Part shown: one piece after another, positions 55,206 through 63,820 of the stretch | Layout: each line of letters starts with the position of its first letter | Position numbering within the stretch: position 1 is the first letter of the stretch | Source of the DNA: Sediminibacterium sp. TEGAF015 | GTDB lineage: Bacteria > Bacteroidota > Bacteroidia > Chitinophagales > Chitinophagaceae | Reading direction: 5' to 3' | DNA: 64,000 nucleotides | Assembly (NCBI RefSeq): GCF_025997995.1 | Contig: NZ_AP026683.1 | Coordinates: 2,294,501-2,358,500 of the forward strand | Made by a program: the position numbers and the translations under genes | The notes under the pieces: generated by a model | Seen by the model: only the letters and a program-made list of their open reading frames with translations | Database searches by the model: none | What the model was told of the DNA's origin: nothing

Positions 55206-56852
55206 TTACACAAAAACCACTTTGACAGATTCGTTATACCAATTGTTGTAGAAGTCTTTAAATGTTTCATCCAACACCTTGCGCTTAATTTTTAAAGTTG
55301 GAGTTAGAATTCCATTCTGGATAGTCCATTCTTCGGCCATTATGATCAATTTAGCCAGTTGTTCGTGGTGTTCTAGTTCTCTATTTATACGTTCCAAAAG
55401 CTGATGTAAATGATCCTGTAAATGTGTTTGCGCCAGATTCTTTGCTTGCTCCGAAAGCGTGCACAAAAGCAGTGGTGCAGGCATTCCCCAGCCCACTACA
55501 CAAGCCTGAGCAATCATGGCATCAGTTAGTACTTTGGATTCTATAGGTGCTGGTGCCACATATTTACCCTTACTCGTTTTAAACTGGTCTTTGATTCTTC
55601 CAGTAATAGAAAGGTATCCCTCTTCATCTATGCTTCCTTCATCTCCTGTCTTTAAAAACCCATCTTCAAACATTTCTTCAGATAAGAGAGGCTCTTTGTA
55701 ATATCCAAGCATATTGGCTTCACTTTTTACCAATACTTCTTTTTGTTTGCTTAGTTTAACTTCAACACCAGGATAGGATTGTCCTACAGTTCCGAATTTA
55801 CAGGCACCCTTTCTGTTAGAATGAGATAAGGCTGAATTCTCTGTCATTCCATAGGCTTCCTGAATTTCCATCCCCAAAGCTTTATACCAATTGAGTACGG
55901 CAGGGTTAATAGGAGATGCACCAGTAAACAAATGTTTGGTTCTACCAAGGCCCAATTTTTTCCGAATTAGTTTCTTAATTAATACAGAAACCAACGGCAC
56001 ATTAAGTAATCTGCTCAGTTTTTGCTGAGGCATTTTTCGCAAAATCTCTTCCTGTATTTTTTCCCATATTCTGGGTACGGCCAAAAACATTGTTGGCTGG
56101 CTATATTGCAGATTTCTGGAAAAACTATCCATGGACTCTACAAAATGTATGCAGCTCCCTGTAAAAATAGCCCCACATTCCACCAACATTCTTTCCGCAA
56201 CATGGCAAAGTGGCAAATAGGAAAAAAAGACTTCATTTGCCAATGGTGGCGTACTTTCTAAAAAAGAATAAACGGCAAAAGACATGGTGTGGTTGCTATG
56301 CATCACTCCTTTAGGAGTGCCTGTAGTGCCAGAAGTATAAATGATGCAGGAAAGTTCTTTCGGATCTTTCTTTACAGGCTCCTCCAGTGGCTTGACCTCA
56401 GCTACCAAGTCGTTCCAGTTTAAACAACCGATATTAAAATAAAAAGGAAAACTGATTTGAGTAAGCGAATCCGGAATTCCCATTCTGATTAATTCAGGAT
56501 TGTCCAGTTTTCCTACAAAAATGGCTTTGGCTTCACTATGAACAAGAATTTCATTGACCGCACTGCTGGTGATGTTTGGATATAAAGGAACCGAAACCAT
56601 ACCTGCCATATTAATCGCCAGGTCGGCCATAATCCAGTGTGCACAATTCTTGCTGAGAATAGCAACTTTATCACCTGGAATCAATCCTGATTGCAATAAC
56701 CAGGCTGCCATTGATCTAATCTCTCTTCCTGCATTTGCCCACGAAAAATTCTGATAAACACTTTTCACAGGTTCAGATAAAAAGAGTTTACTGGGCTGAG
56801 CTTTTTCGTAATGGCAGAAACGATCTATAATGGTAGGAAAAGTTTGACTCAT
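55206..56852 (-). CDS. Long-chain acyl-CoA synthetase (AMP-forming)
   Basis: 548 aa ANL-superfamily adenylating enzyme. The P-loop IIYTSGTTGTPKGVM (about residues 172-186), the GAYGMTEN-type motif seen as EAYGMTENSALS, and the hinge GDEGSIDEEGYLSITGRIKDQFKTSKGKYVAP are all FadD-type landmarks in pieces. It activates free fatty acids to acyl-CoA. The PlsC-type gene is 14 bases upstream on the same strand, so fatty acid activation and lipid acylation may be coupled. Confidence 0.93.
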   Translation of the reverse strand: MSQTFPTIIDRFCHYEKAQPSKLFLSEPVKSVYQNFSWANAGREIRSMAAWLLQSGLIPGDKVAILSKNCAHWIMADLAINMAGMVSVPLYPNITSSAVNEILVHSEAKAIFVGKLDNPELIRMGIPDSLTQISFPFYFNIGCLNWNDLVAEVKPLEEPVKKDPKELSCIIYTSGTTGTPKGVMHSNHTMSFAVYSFLESTPPLANEVFFSYLPLCHVAERMLVECGAIFTGSCIHFVESMDSFSRNLQYSQPTMFLAVPRIWEKIQEEILRKMPQQKLSRLLNVPLVSVLIKKLIRKKLGLGRTKHLFTGASPINPAVLNWYKALGMEIQEAYGMTENSALSHSNRKGACKFGTVGQSYPGVEVKLSKQKEVLVKSEANMLGYYKEPLLSEEMFEDGFLKTGDEGSIDEEGYLSITGRIKDQFKTSKGKYVAPAPIESKVLTDAMIAQACVVGWGMPAPLLLCTLSEQAKNLAQTHLQDHLHQLLERINRELEHHEQLAKLIIMAEEWTIQNGILTPTLKIKRKVLDETFKDFYNNWYNESVKVVFV

Positions 56853-56866
56853 ATGGTTTAGGGGGA

Positions 56867-57424
56867 TTAATGATCTAAATGTTTCAGGCCGTATTCGGGT
56901 ATCTTACCTTCTTTGTCGGCAAAAAAATGAATGATTTTTTTAAAGTCTTCTTCCATATTTCCTGTTGGTAGAATGGGTTCGCTGAAACTGATTTCCTTTC
57001 TACCAAAATCTAACCCTGCAAGCACTATTGGAACGCCTGCTTTTAGTGCTATATGATAAAAGCCAGTCCTTAGTTTGTCTACTTTTTTTCTGGTACCTTC
57101 AGGAGATAGAGCCAGAACAAATTGATCGCGGATCTTGAATTGTTCTGCAACCTGATCTACCACATTGTTGTTGCTGAATCGGTCTACAGGATACCCCCCC
57201 ATTTTTCTGAAAAAAAAGCCAAATCTTCCTTTGAATAATTCTGCTTTACCTAGAAAATTTAGATGGTATAATTTAAGTTTACTTCTGACCGCCAATCCAA
57301 TAACAAAATCCCAGGCACTGGTATGGGGTCCTACGGCTATCACACATTTTTTCAAGTGATAGGGAAATTCATTACGAATTTTCCATCCCTGCATTTGCAG
57401 AAATAAGTTCCAGCATATACGCAT
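56867..57424 (-). CDS. PlsC-type glycerolipid acyltransferase
   Basis: 185 aa acyltransferase of the glycerol-phosphate acyltransferase superfamily. The catalytic HX4D motif is VGPHTSAWDFV, with SPEGTRKKVDKLRTGF as the substrate-binding block, both canonical. It is short, as is typical for the soluble or peripheral Bacteroidota form. It precedes the acyl-CoA synthetase by 14 bases and follows the five-PAS gene by 46. The acceptor (lysophosphatidate or an ornithine-lipid-like acceptor) is not settled by sequence. Confidence 0.9.
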   Translation of the reverse strand: MRICWNLFLQMQGWKIRNEFPYHLKKCVIAVGPHTSAWDFVIGLAVRSKLKLYHLNFLGKAELFKGRFGFFFRKMGGYPVDRFSNNNVVDQVAEQFKIRDQFVLALSPEGTRKKVDKLRTGFYHIALKAGVPIVLAGLDFGRKEISFSEPILPTGNMEEDFKKIIHFFADKEGKIPEYGLKHLDH

Positions 57425-57470
57425 AGCAATCGATTGGGAAAATCAAGATAGAAAAAAAATAGAATTGTTC

Positions 57471-59312
57471 CTAAAATTTTAAGTATCGTGCACTTGCATA
57501 AACAGAGTGAGTCATACTATCCCAGCTAGCGAACCACTGCATTATGATGGTAGAGCCATCTTTCCTTAACATCCTGTTTTCAAAGTCTTTTAATTCTACT
57601 CCGCGCTTAATTTGTGAAAAGGCTTCAAATGTTTTTCTCCGATCATCTTCCAGTACAAAATCAATGATATCTTTTCCAACCAGTTCCCAGTCTTCGTACC
57701 CCCACAATTCTTCAACCTGCTTGTTAATTCTTACAAATTCTCCCTTAATATTTAATACACACAAAATATCTAAGGAAGCATCCAGAATCTTTCTCAGGTC
57801 CCGTAAAGATTTTTCCAGTTCAAGTTCTTCAGCAACTTGTTCTGTAATATCATTAATCAGTGCATAAATACCCGTAACAATTCTGTTAACAGTTATAGGC
57901 ATATAAGTAATAATCCAGGTCTTTTCCCTGTTCCTAAGTGTTTGAACTCTGCACCTGAATTTTTGCGCCTGTCCCGCTTTAACTAAACTAAATTTTCTGA
58001 AAATGTCATCCATTTCTTCCGGAATCATGAAAGGAAAAATACTTTCTCCCTTAAGCTGTGCTTCAGGACATTCCAATAAGATGCTTAACTGTCTGTTCAT
58101 TGCAAGAATATTTCCGTCCAAATCAAGTGAAAATACAGCATTTGGATTCTGCTCAAATAGAGATTTGTATTCCTGTTCACTTTTCACAATGGCAATCTCC
58201 GCTTCCTTACGAACCGTTAAATCTACTACCTGTGCCAGAATAAATGCAAAACTTTCATCTTGATTTGAGATAGTAGAAGCTGTTACAAACCCCCAAAGAA
58301 TCTTACCGTCTTTATGAATGAATTTTTTATCGTATTCCTTTCTTTTTGTTACACCAGTTGTTAATTCCTGCAAATGCACTTTGTCAAGCGCTCCATATGC
58401 ATCATCTGTTACATCAAAAATGCGCATACTGCTTAACTCCTGTTTTGAATATCCGATAAAATTGATGAATGCATTGTTAACGTCTATGTATTCCCCTTTG
58501 TTATTTATGATGGCCATACCCACACCTGCATTATCAAATGCGGTTTTAAAAAGCGCTTCAGCCTTATTCAGGTTTTGCTTGTTAATCACTTCTTCAGTAA
58601 TGTCCTGAATAGTTCCGTAAGCCCTTACCATTTTACCTTCAAAGGAAACAGTATACCCCTTAGTGCGTACTATTTTCTTTACGCCTTTTGCGGTTGTTAA
58701 GTTCAATTGTAAATCGAAGGGTTGCCCGCTCTGAATGCTTTGTTTAAAAGCATTTTCCAGTAATTCCGGCTGATCAAACAAATGAAAAGTGGATGTAATA
58801 TCAGGTTGTTGATTGGGTCTAAGATCCACAATATGTAAGGCCCCGGGAGTCCAGATCATTTCGTTGGTAATATAGTCTGCCTCCCACCCGCCACTCTTGG
58901 TTAGCTGACTGGTTTCATCCAGCAACTTTTCTGTTTTCTTTATATAGGAAAGATCAATAATTCTTTTAGCTAAAAATTCTTCATTAGTATTAGGGTTTCT
59001 ATGAATTACAGAAATCAATGCTATGGGAAAACGTGTTCCATTTTTTTTAATTCCCACTGCACTCTCTCCCATTTCCGGATTGCTTTGGTGGTTATGTAAG
59101 CCAGCGATTAATTCAGTATCAGAATGATTAATAAGTGTTTTTATATTACACTTTCCAAATTCAGCTTCTTCGTATCCAAACATTTTTGCAGCTCCGCCAT
59201 TGAATTGTAGCAAATTTCCTTCAGTGCTACATAGAATAAATGCATTTGAGGAAAGAGCAATAATGTTGTCGAATACCCCATTGTAAGAGGTGTTTGTGTT
59301 GTAGTTACTCAT
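57471..59312 (-). CDS. Five-PAS sensor protein lacking an output domain
   Basis: 613 aa cytoplasmic protein consisting of about five PAS domains in tandem (approximately 10-125, 130-245, 250-370, 375-490, 495-610). Repeated PAS cues include NAFILCSTEGNLLQFNGGAA, AGVGMAIINNKGEY, NAVFSLDLDGNI and LDILCVLNIKGEF. It ends inside the last PAS C-strand (VYASARYLKF), exactly where the usual 'ARDITE' linker would lead into a kinase or cyclase. No kinase motif follows in the 46 bases to the next gene. It may be a truncated kinase or a stand-alone adaptor that presents PAS domains to a partner. Confidence 0.85.
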   Translation of the reverse strand: MSNYNTNTSYNGVFDNIIALSSNAFILCSTEGNLLQFNGGAAKMFGYEEAEFGKCNIKTLINHSDTELIAGLHNHQSNPEMGESAVGIKKNGTRFPIALISVIHRNPNTNEEFLAKRIIDLSYIKKTEKLLDETSQLTKSGGWEADYITNEMIWTPGALHIVDLRPNQQPDITSTFHLFDQPELLENAFKQSIQSGQPFDLQLNLTTAKGVKKIVRTKGYTVSFEGKMVRAYGTIQDITEEVINKQNLNKAEALFKTAFDNAGVGMAIINNKGEYIDVNNAFINFIGYSKQELSSMRIFDVTDDAYGALDKVHLQELTTGVTKRKEYDKKFIHKDGKILWGFVTASTISNQDESFAFILAQVVDLTVRKEAEIAIVKSEQEYKSLFEQNPNAVFSLDLDGNILAMNRQLSILLECPEAQLKGESIFPFMIPEEMDDIFRKFSLVKAGQAQKFRCRVQTLRNREKTWIITYMPITVNRIVTGIYALINDITEQVAEELELEKSLRDLRKILDASLDILCVLNIKGEFVRINKQVEELWGYEDWELVGKDIIDFVLEDDRRKTFEAFSQIKRGVELKDFENRMLRKDGSTIIMQWFASWDSMTHSVYASARYLKF

Positions 59313-59355
59313 AACAAAGCTTTACTTGAGGGGGAACCATATAAATTTCGGTTTT

Positions 59356-59363
59356 TATCTTTG
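59356..59363 (+). promoter_or_regulatory. Candidate -7 box for gmk
   Basis: TATCTTTG is an exact TAnnTTTG match, about 92 bases before the gmk start, giving an untranslated leader of roughly 85 bases. A TTG at 59326-59328 is 27 bases upstream, a little too far. Confidence 0.45.
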
Positions 59364-59455
59364 TACAATCACGCGGTTAAAGATGATTTTTATCAGGAAA
59401 ATTTGGCCGTGATAGTTCTGCCTAAATACTGTTTATTTGCAAAAACATTTCTTGC

Positions 59456-60031
59456 ATGGGAGCCGATACTCGCAAAATCATCATTATTGCCGCACCATCT
59501 GGATCCGGCAAAACCTCCATAACGCGCTACCTTTTGCAGCAATACCCATTACTTTCCTTGTCAATATCGGCCGCCACCAGAAAGCCCAGAGGTGAAGAAA
59601 AAGATGGAGTACACTATCATTTTATTTCAGAAGATGAGTTTAAGCAAAAGATTGAAGAGAACGCATTTGTGGAATGGGAAATGGTATATGAAGGCAGTTA
59701 TTACGGTACTTTAAAAGCAGAATTAGAAAGAATCTGGAATCTTGGTAAAGTTCCCATTCTGGATATTGATGTTAAAGGTGCCATTCATCTGCAAGATCAG
59801 TTTCCTCATCGTTGTCTTTCCATCTTTATAGAACCCCCTTCTGTTGAAGAATTAAAGAAAAGATTAGAAAGCAGGGGTACAGAAACGCCCGAGAGTTTGG
59901 CAAACCGGGTGAATAAAGCTAGTTATGAACTCTCTTTCAAAAACCATTTTCATAAGAATATCCTGAATGATAATTTGGAGAAAGCTTGTAGAGAAACCGA
60001 AGTTGTAATTAAAGAATTCCTCGGTTGGTAA
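59456..60031 (+). CDS. gmk: Guanylate kinase
   Basis: Cytoplasmic enzyme phosphorylating GMP to GDP. Landmarks are the P-loop IAAPSGSGKTS (about residues 12-19), SAATRKPRGEEKDGVHYHF (GMP-binding, split) and the ILDIDVKGA segment. At 191 aa it is normal length. The following SDR gene starts 38 bases later on the same strand. Divergent from the five-PAS gene. Confidence 0.97.
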   Translation: MGADTRKIIIIAAPSGSGKTSITRYLLQQYPLLSLSISAATRKPRGEEKDGVHYHFISEDEFKQKIEENAFVEWEMVYEGSYYGTLKAELERIWNLGKVPILDIDVKGAIHLQDQFPHRCLSIFIEPPSVEELKKRLESRGTETPESLANRVNKASYELSFKNHFHKNILNDNLEKACRETEVVIKEFLGW

Positions 60032-60069
60032 ATTGCTTTGGCTTAAATTGAGTCTCTAAGCGTTTAACT

Positions 60070-60894
60070 ATGTCATCATTTGCCAACAGAACCGTATTCA
60101 TTACCGGTGCCAGCAGAGGAATCGGAAAAGCCATTGCCTTAAGACTTGCCAAAGAAGGAGCTAATATTGTTATTGCAGCCAAAAGTGTAGAGGAGGATCC
60201 CCGATTAGGAGGTACCATTTATTCTGCTGCTGAAGAAGTGGAAGCGGCTGGTGGTAAAGCATTGGCAGTACAGGTAGATATCAGAGATGAAGCACAGATT
60301 GCTGCAGCTGTACAACAGGCAGTAGATAAGTTTGGGGGGATTGATGTTGTCATTAACAATGCATCCGCTATTTCTTTAACCAACACCGAAAAAACAGAGG
60401 CCAAGCGATTTGACTTAATGCAAAGCATTAATGTAAGAGGTACCTTTTTAGTTGTAAAACATTGTTTGCCCTGGTTAAAAAAGGGGAACAATCCGCATAT
60501 TATTACCTTATCACCGCCAATCAGTTTAAAACCTAAGTGGATGGGAGGACATATTGCTTATACGCTTACTAAGTACAATATGAGTATGCTGGCATTGGGT
60601 TGGGCAGCTGAATTCAAGAATGATGGAATTGCCTCTAATGCACTTTGGCCTAAAACCACTATTGATACAGCAGCGGTAAGAAACCTGCTGGGTGGAGAGG
60701 CATTGGCTAAAATGAGCCGTACACCGGAAATTATTGCAGACAGTGTATATTATATACTTTCTAAAACAGGATTGGCATATACGGGAAATACCTTCATTGA
60801 CGAAGAAGTTCTTGCCAAAGAAGGTATTTCCAATTTAGATCAGTACGCTGTTGTGCCCGGAGGTCAGTTGTATCCCGACTTGTTTGTTGATTAG
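60070..60894 (+). CDS. Short-chain dehydrogenase/reductase (HSDL2-like)
   Basis: 274 aa classical SDR. TGASRGIGKAIA binds NAD(P), NNASAISL is the NNAG-type structural motif, and the catalytic Ser (ITLSPP), Tyr and Lys (YTLTK) are in place. The extended C-terminus and the PPISL motif resemble the hydroxysteroid-dehydrogenase-like protein 2 group, sometimes fused to SCP2; no SCP2 domain is present here. Substrate unknown. It converges on lysS, 12 bases between the stops. Confidence 0.9.
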   Translation: MSSFANRTVFITGASRGIGKAIALRLAKEGANIVIAAKSVEEDPRLGGTIYSAAEEVEAAGGKALAVQVDIRDEAQIAAAVQQAVDKFGGIDVVINNASAISLTNTEKTEAKRFDLMQSINVRGTFLVVKHCLPWLKKGNNPHIITLSPPISLKPKWMGGHIAYTLTKYNMSMLALGWAAEFKNDGIASNALWPKTTIDTAAVRNLLGGEALAKMSRTPEIIADSVYYILSKTGLAYTGNTFIDEEVLAKEGISNLDQYAVVPGGQLYPDLFVD

Positions 60895-60906
60895 ACTACT
60901 AAGTTC

Positions 60907-62433
60907 CTAGTCTTCGAACTTTTCAGGCCTCATCTGAGGGAATAGTAATACATCCTGAATGGAAGCCTGGTTGGTCATCATCATACATAAACGATCTATA
61001 CCAATTCCGATTCCTGAAGTAGGTGGCATGCCGTATTCAAGGGCACGTAAAAAGTCGTAGTCGATAAACATGGCTTCATCGTCTCCTCTTTCCATCAGCT
61101 TTACCTGTTCTTCAAAACGCTCACGCTGGTCAATAGGATCATTTAACTCTGTGTAAGCATTCGCTAGCTCTTTTCCGTTAACCATCAGCTCAAAACGTTC
61201 AACCAGTCCTGGTTTACTTCTGTGCTTTTTGGTTAATGGACTCATTTCTACAGGATAGTCAATAATGAATGTTGGTTGAACATAGGTATGTTCACTGGTT
61301 GCACCGAAAATTTCATCAATCAGTTTTCCTTTACCTATAGTTGGAGGCACATCAATTTTCAATTGCTTGCAAACTTCTCTCAAACCTGCTTCATCCATTC
61401 CGCTCACATCAATACCTGTGTTTTCCTTAATGGCATCGTGTATGCTTATTCTTTTGAATGGTGCTTTAAAGCTTACAATTTTATCTCCCAATTGAACATC
61501 TGTAGTTCCGTGAATGGTCAGTGCAATTTTTTCGAATAATTGTTCTGTTACCTCCATCATCCAGATATAGTCTTTATAAGCAGTGTACCATTCTAATACC
61601 GTGAACTCCGGATTGTGGGTTCTGTCCATGCCTTCATTTCTGAAATTGCGGCTGAATTCATAAACCCAATCAAAGCCACCAACTATTAAACGCTTCAAAT
61701 ACAATTCATTGGCAATTCTTAAGTAAAAAGGAACGTCCAGTGCATTGTGATGGGTAATAAAAGGACGGGCAGCAGCACCTCCCGGAATAGCTTGCAGAAC
61801 AGGGGTATCTACTTCTACAGCACCTTGTGAATTCAAAAATTCACGAATGGTGTTGATAATTTTGGTTCTTTTAACAAAAGTGTCCTTTACATCGGGGTTG
61901 ATAATAAGGTCTGCATAACGCTGACGATACCTGAATTCCGGATCTGTTACAGCATCAAAAACATTACCCTCTTCATCTCTTTTTACCACGGGGAGTGGCT
62001 TTAAAGATTTGGTAAGTAGGGTAAGCGTTTGAGCATGTATAGAAGTTTCACCGGTTTTGGTAATAAAAGCGTATCCTGTACATCCGATAATATCTCCTAA
62101 ATCCAATCCGTGTTTTACAACCGTATCCCAGAACGATTTGTCTTCTTCCGGACAAATTTCATCTCGTTTAACATACAGTTGAATAATGCCTTTGCTGTCC
62201 TGAATCTTGATAAAGAAAACTTTTCCTTTATCATTCATGCTCATAATTCTTCCTGCTACACAAAGATTGGTAAACTGATCTTTGTTCTCTTCAGTGTAAT
62301 TATTTTTGATATCAACAGAAAAACTGTTGACTGGATACAATGGAGCGGGAAACGGATCAATCCCTGCGGCTTGCAATTTTGCAAGCTTCTCTCTTCTGAT
62401 TAATTCTTGTTCTGAAAAATGTACTTCGCTCAT
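60907..62433 (-). CDS. lysS: Lysyl-tRNA synthetase, class II
   Basis: 508 aa from ATG 62433 (MSEVHFSEQEL); the frame is open to a TTG at 62463 but that would begin in the tail of the leader hairpin. An N-terminal OB-fold anticodon-binding domain (about 45-160) is followed by the class II core with motif 2 (FRNEGMDRTHNPEFT), the GKELANAYTELND block and motif 3 GIGIGIDRL. Housekeeping aminoacylation of tRNA-Lys. The leader contains a terminator-like hairpin (62463-62486), which might regulate it. Confidence 0.97.
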   Translation of the reverse strand: MSEVHFSEQELIRREKLAKLQAAGIDPFPAPLYPVNSFSVDIKNNYTEENKDQFTNLCVAGRIMSMNDKGKVFFIKIQDSKGIIQLYVKRDEICPEEDKSFWDTVVKHGLDLGDIIGCTGYAFITKTGETSIHAQTLTLLTKSLKPLPVVKRDEEGNVFDAVTDPEFRYRQRYADLIINPDVKDTFVKRTKIINTIREFLNSQGAVEVDTPVLQAIPGGAAARPFITHHNALDVPFYLRIANELYLKRLIVGGFDWVYEFSRNFRNEGMDRTHNPEFTVLEWYTAYKDYIWMMEVTEQLFEKIALTIHGTTDVQLGDKIVSFKAPFKRISIHDAIKENTGIDVSGMDEAGLREVCKQLKIDVPPTIGKGKLIDEIFGATSEHTYVQPTFIIDYPVEMSPLTKKHRSKPGLVERFELMVNGKELANAYTELNDPIDQRERFEEQVKLMERGDDEAMFIDYDFLRALEYGMPPTSGIGIGIDRLCMMMTNQASIQDVLLFPQMRPEKFED

Positions 62434-62872
62434 AAATTGTGTGTTCAAATTGATACAAAACAAAAGTCTCGCAGAAGCGAGACCTTGTATATGGATGGGT
62501 TAGTAAGTACAGGGAAACGCATTTCCCTACACAATATTAAAAAGACTTTTAACTTATACAAAAATTTTTTTGAACAATTTTATTAACATTTTAAGCTTAA
62601 ATGTGAATTGAGCAAAAAATGTACTGCTTAATAATTTCATTTTTTGGAAGACAATTTTCTTTTTACAATCAAATAATATTTTTTACGATCTTCTGAAACA
62701 TTGATGAATAAAGGGTTTCATTAAATCTAATATTTTATGTTTACTTATTAGTTACAATTTGTTTTTCCTTTTTGAACCAGCATTTTGATAGATTTTTCAG
62801 TGAACCAATTTCAAAAAAAAATTTTCGGGAAAGCTTGTCTCACTACCTTTATCTCCTTAAAAAATCACTCAA
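62434..62872. other. AT-rich intergenic region with two hairpins, between lysS and the LpxD-like gene
   Basis: The 439-base divergent gap holds a terminator-like hairpin close to lysS and a short AGGGAAA/TTTCCCT stem with a CGCA loop (62511-62528). The remainder (62530-62870) is very AT-rich with no convincing open frame; short frames of 60-65 codons are not supported. Promoters for the two divergent genes must lie here but no exact TAnnTTTG box was fixed. Confidence 0.5.
62463..62486 (-). promoter_or_regulatory. Terminator-like hairpin in the lysS leader (possible attenuator)
   Basis: On the minus strand GTCTCGC pairs with GCGAGAC around TTCT, extended by A-T/G-T pairs to about 10 bp, and is followed by TTTTGTTTTG. 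The structure lies about 30 bases before the lysS ATG, so transcripts would have to read through it. It could be an attenuator or the terminator of a short upstream RNA. Confidence 0.5.
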
Positions 62873-63820
62873 ATGAAGTTTCCATCTCCTGTTTCCGTTT
62901 CCTGGATGTCTGGTTTTCTGGATGCAAAAATTGCCGGAAATGTCTATGCAGAAATTTTAGGCATCAATGAAATTCATCGTGTAGAAAAAGGAGATATGGT
63001 CTTTGTTGATCATCCAAAATATTATGATACCTGTTTAAGCAGCGCTGCAGATTTTATAATCATCAATACAGAAGATGTAAAAATTCCAGAAGGCAAAACC
63101 ATTTTTGTTGTTACTGATCCATTTGAATCGTACTTAAAAATTGTACAGCATTTCAGTCCTTTTTTACCGTCAACAAAATCAATTGATGATTCCTTAGTAG
63201 TTGGTGAGAATTCGATAATCATGCCCAATGTATTTATTGGGAAGCATGTAGTTATCGGAAACAACTGTATCATTCATCCGAATGTTACCATACATGATAA
63301 TACAATTATTGGAAATGATGTAATCATACAATCGGGTACAGTAATTGGGGGAGATGCTTTTTATTACAATACCAAGAAGAATCGTCCTGTCTGGTATAAA
63401 AAAATGTTGAGCTGTGGCAATGTTGTTTTAGAAGACTTTGTAGAAATAGGAACCGGCTGTATGATTGACAGGGGAGTTACTGCAGAAACCAGAATTGGTC
63501 AAGGAACCAAACTGGACAATATGGTACATATTGGCCATGATGTAACTGTTGGGAAAAATTGTTTGTTTGCTGCCCAGGTGGGCATCGCCGGCGGAACCGT
63601 TATAGAAGACGGAGTAACTTTATGGGGTCAGGTTGGCGTTAGTAAAACACTCACGATAGGTGCTAATGCAGTTGTCTTGGCACAAAGCGGTGTTCCTTCT
63701 TCTCTGGTGGGTGGCAAAACGTATTTTGGTTATCCTGCGGAAGACGCTTCCATCAAGCGTCGCGAATTGGTATGGATCAAACGAATTCCTGAACTATGGA
63801 AAAAAGTGATGGAATCATAA
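62873..63820 (+). CDS. lpxD: LpxD-like UDP-3-O-acylglucosamine N-acyltransferase
   Basis: 315 aa left-handed beta-helix acyltransferase of the LpxD family, which adds the N-linked 3-hydroxyacyl chain in lipid A synthesis. An N-terminal uridine-binding-like domain (about 1-100) is followed by hexapeptide repeats (GENSIIMPNVFIG, GNNCIIHPNVTI, GNDVIIQSGTVIGGD), the expected active His in HIGHDVTVG, and GIAGGTVIED. It may be a second LpxD copy, as many Bacteroidota carry both LpxD and related paralogues; the true lipid A enzyme cannot be confirmed from this window alone. Confidence 0.88.
   Translation: MKFPSPVSVSWMSGFLDAKIAGNVYAEILGINEIHRVEKGDMVFVDHPKYYDTCLSSAADFIIINTEDVKIPEGKTIFVVTDPFESYLKIVQHFSPFLPSTKSIDDSLVVGENSIIMPNVFIGKHVVIGNNCIIHPNVTIHDNTIIGNDVIIQSGTVIGGDAFYYNTKKNRPVWYKKMLSCGNVVLEDFVEIGTGCMIDRGVTAETRIGQGTKLDNMVHIGHDVTVGKNCLFAAQVGIAGGTVIEDGVTLWGQVGVSKTLTIGANAVVLAQSGVPSSLVGGKTYFGYPAEDASIKRRELVWIKRIPELWKKVMES

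Noticed and set aside
57425..57470. A frameshift hiding a kinase domain behind the five-PAS gene
   Set aside because: Only 46 bases separate it from the next gene and none resembles an H-box or ATPase motif in any frame.
62511..62528. AGGGAAA/TTTCCCT hairpin as a second lysS leader element
   Set aside because: The stem is 7 bp and cannot pair with the terminator-like hairpin to give an obvious antiterminator; kept only as a described structure.
62785..62970. Short frame overlapping the LpxD-like start
   Set aside because: Low-complexity and incompatible with the well-supported LpxD-like frame from 62873.
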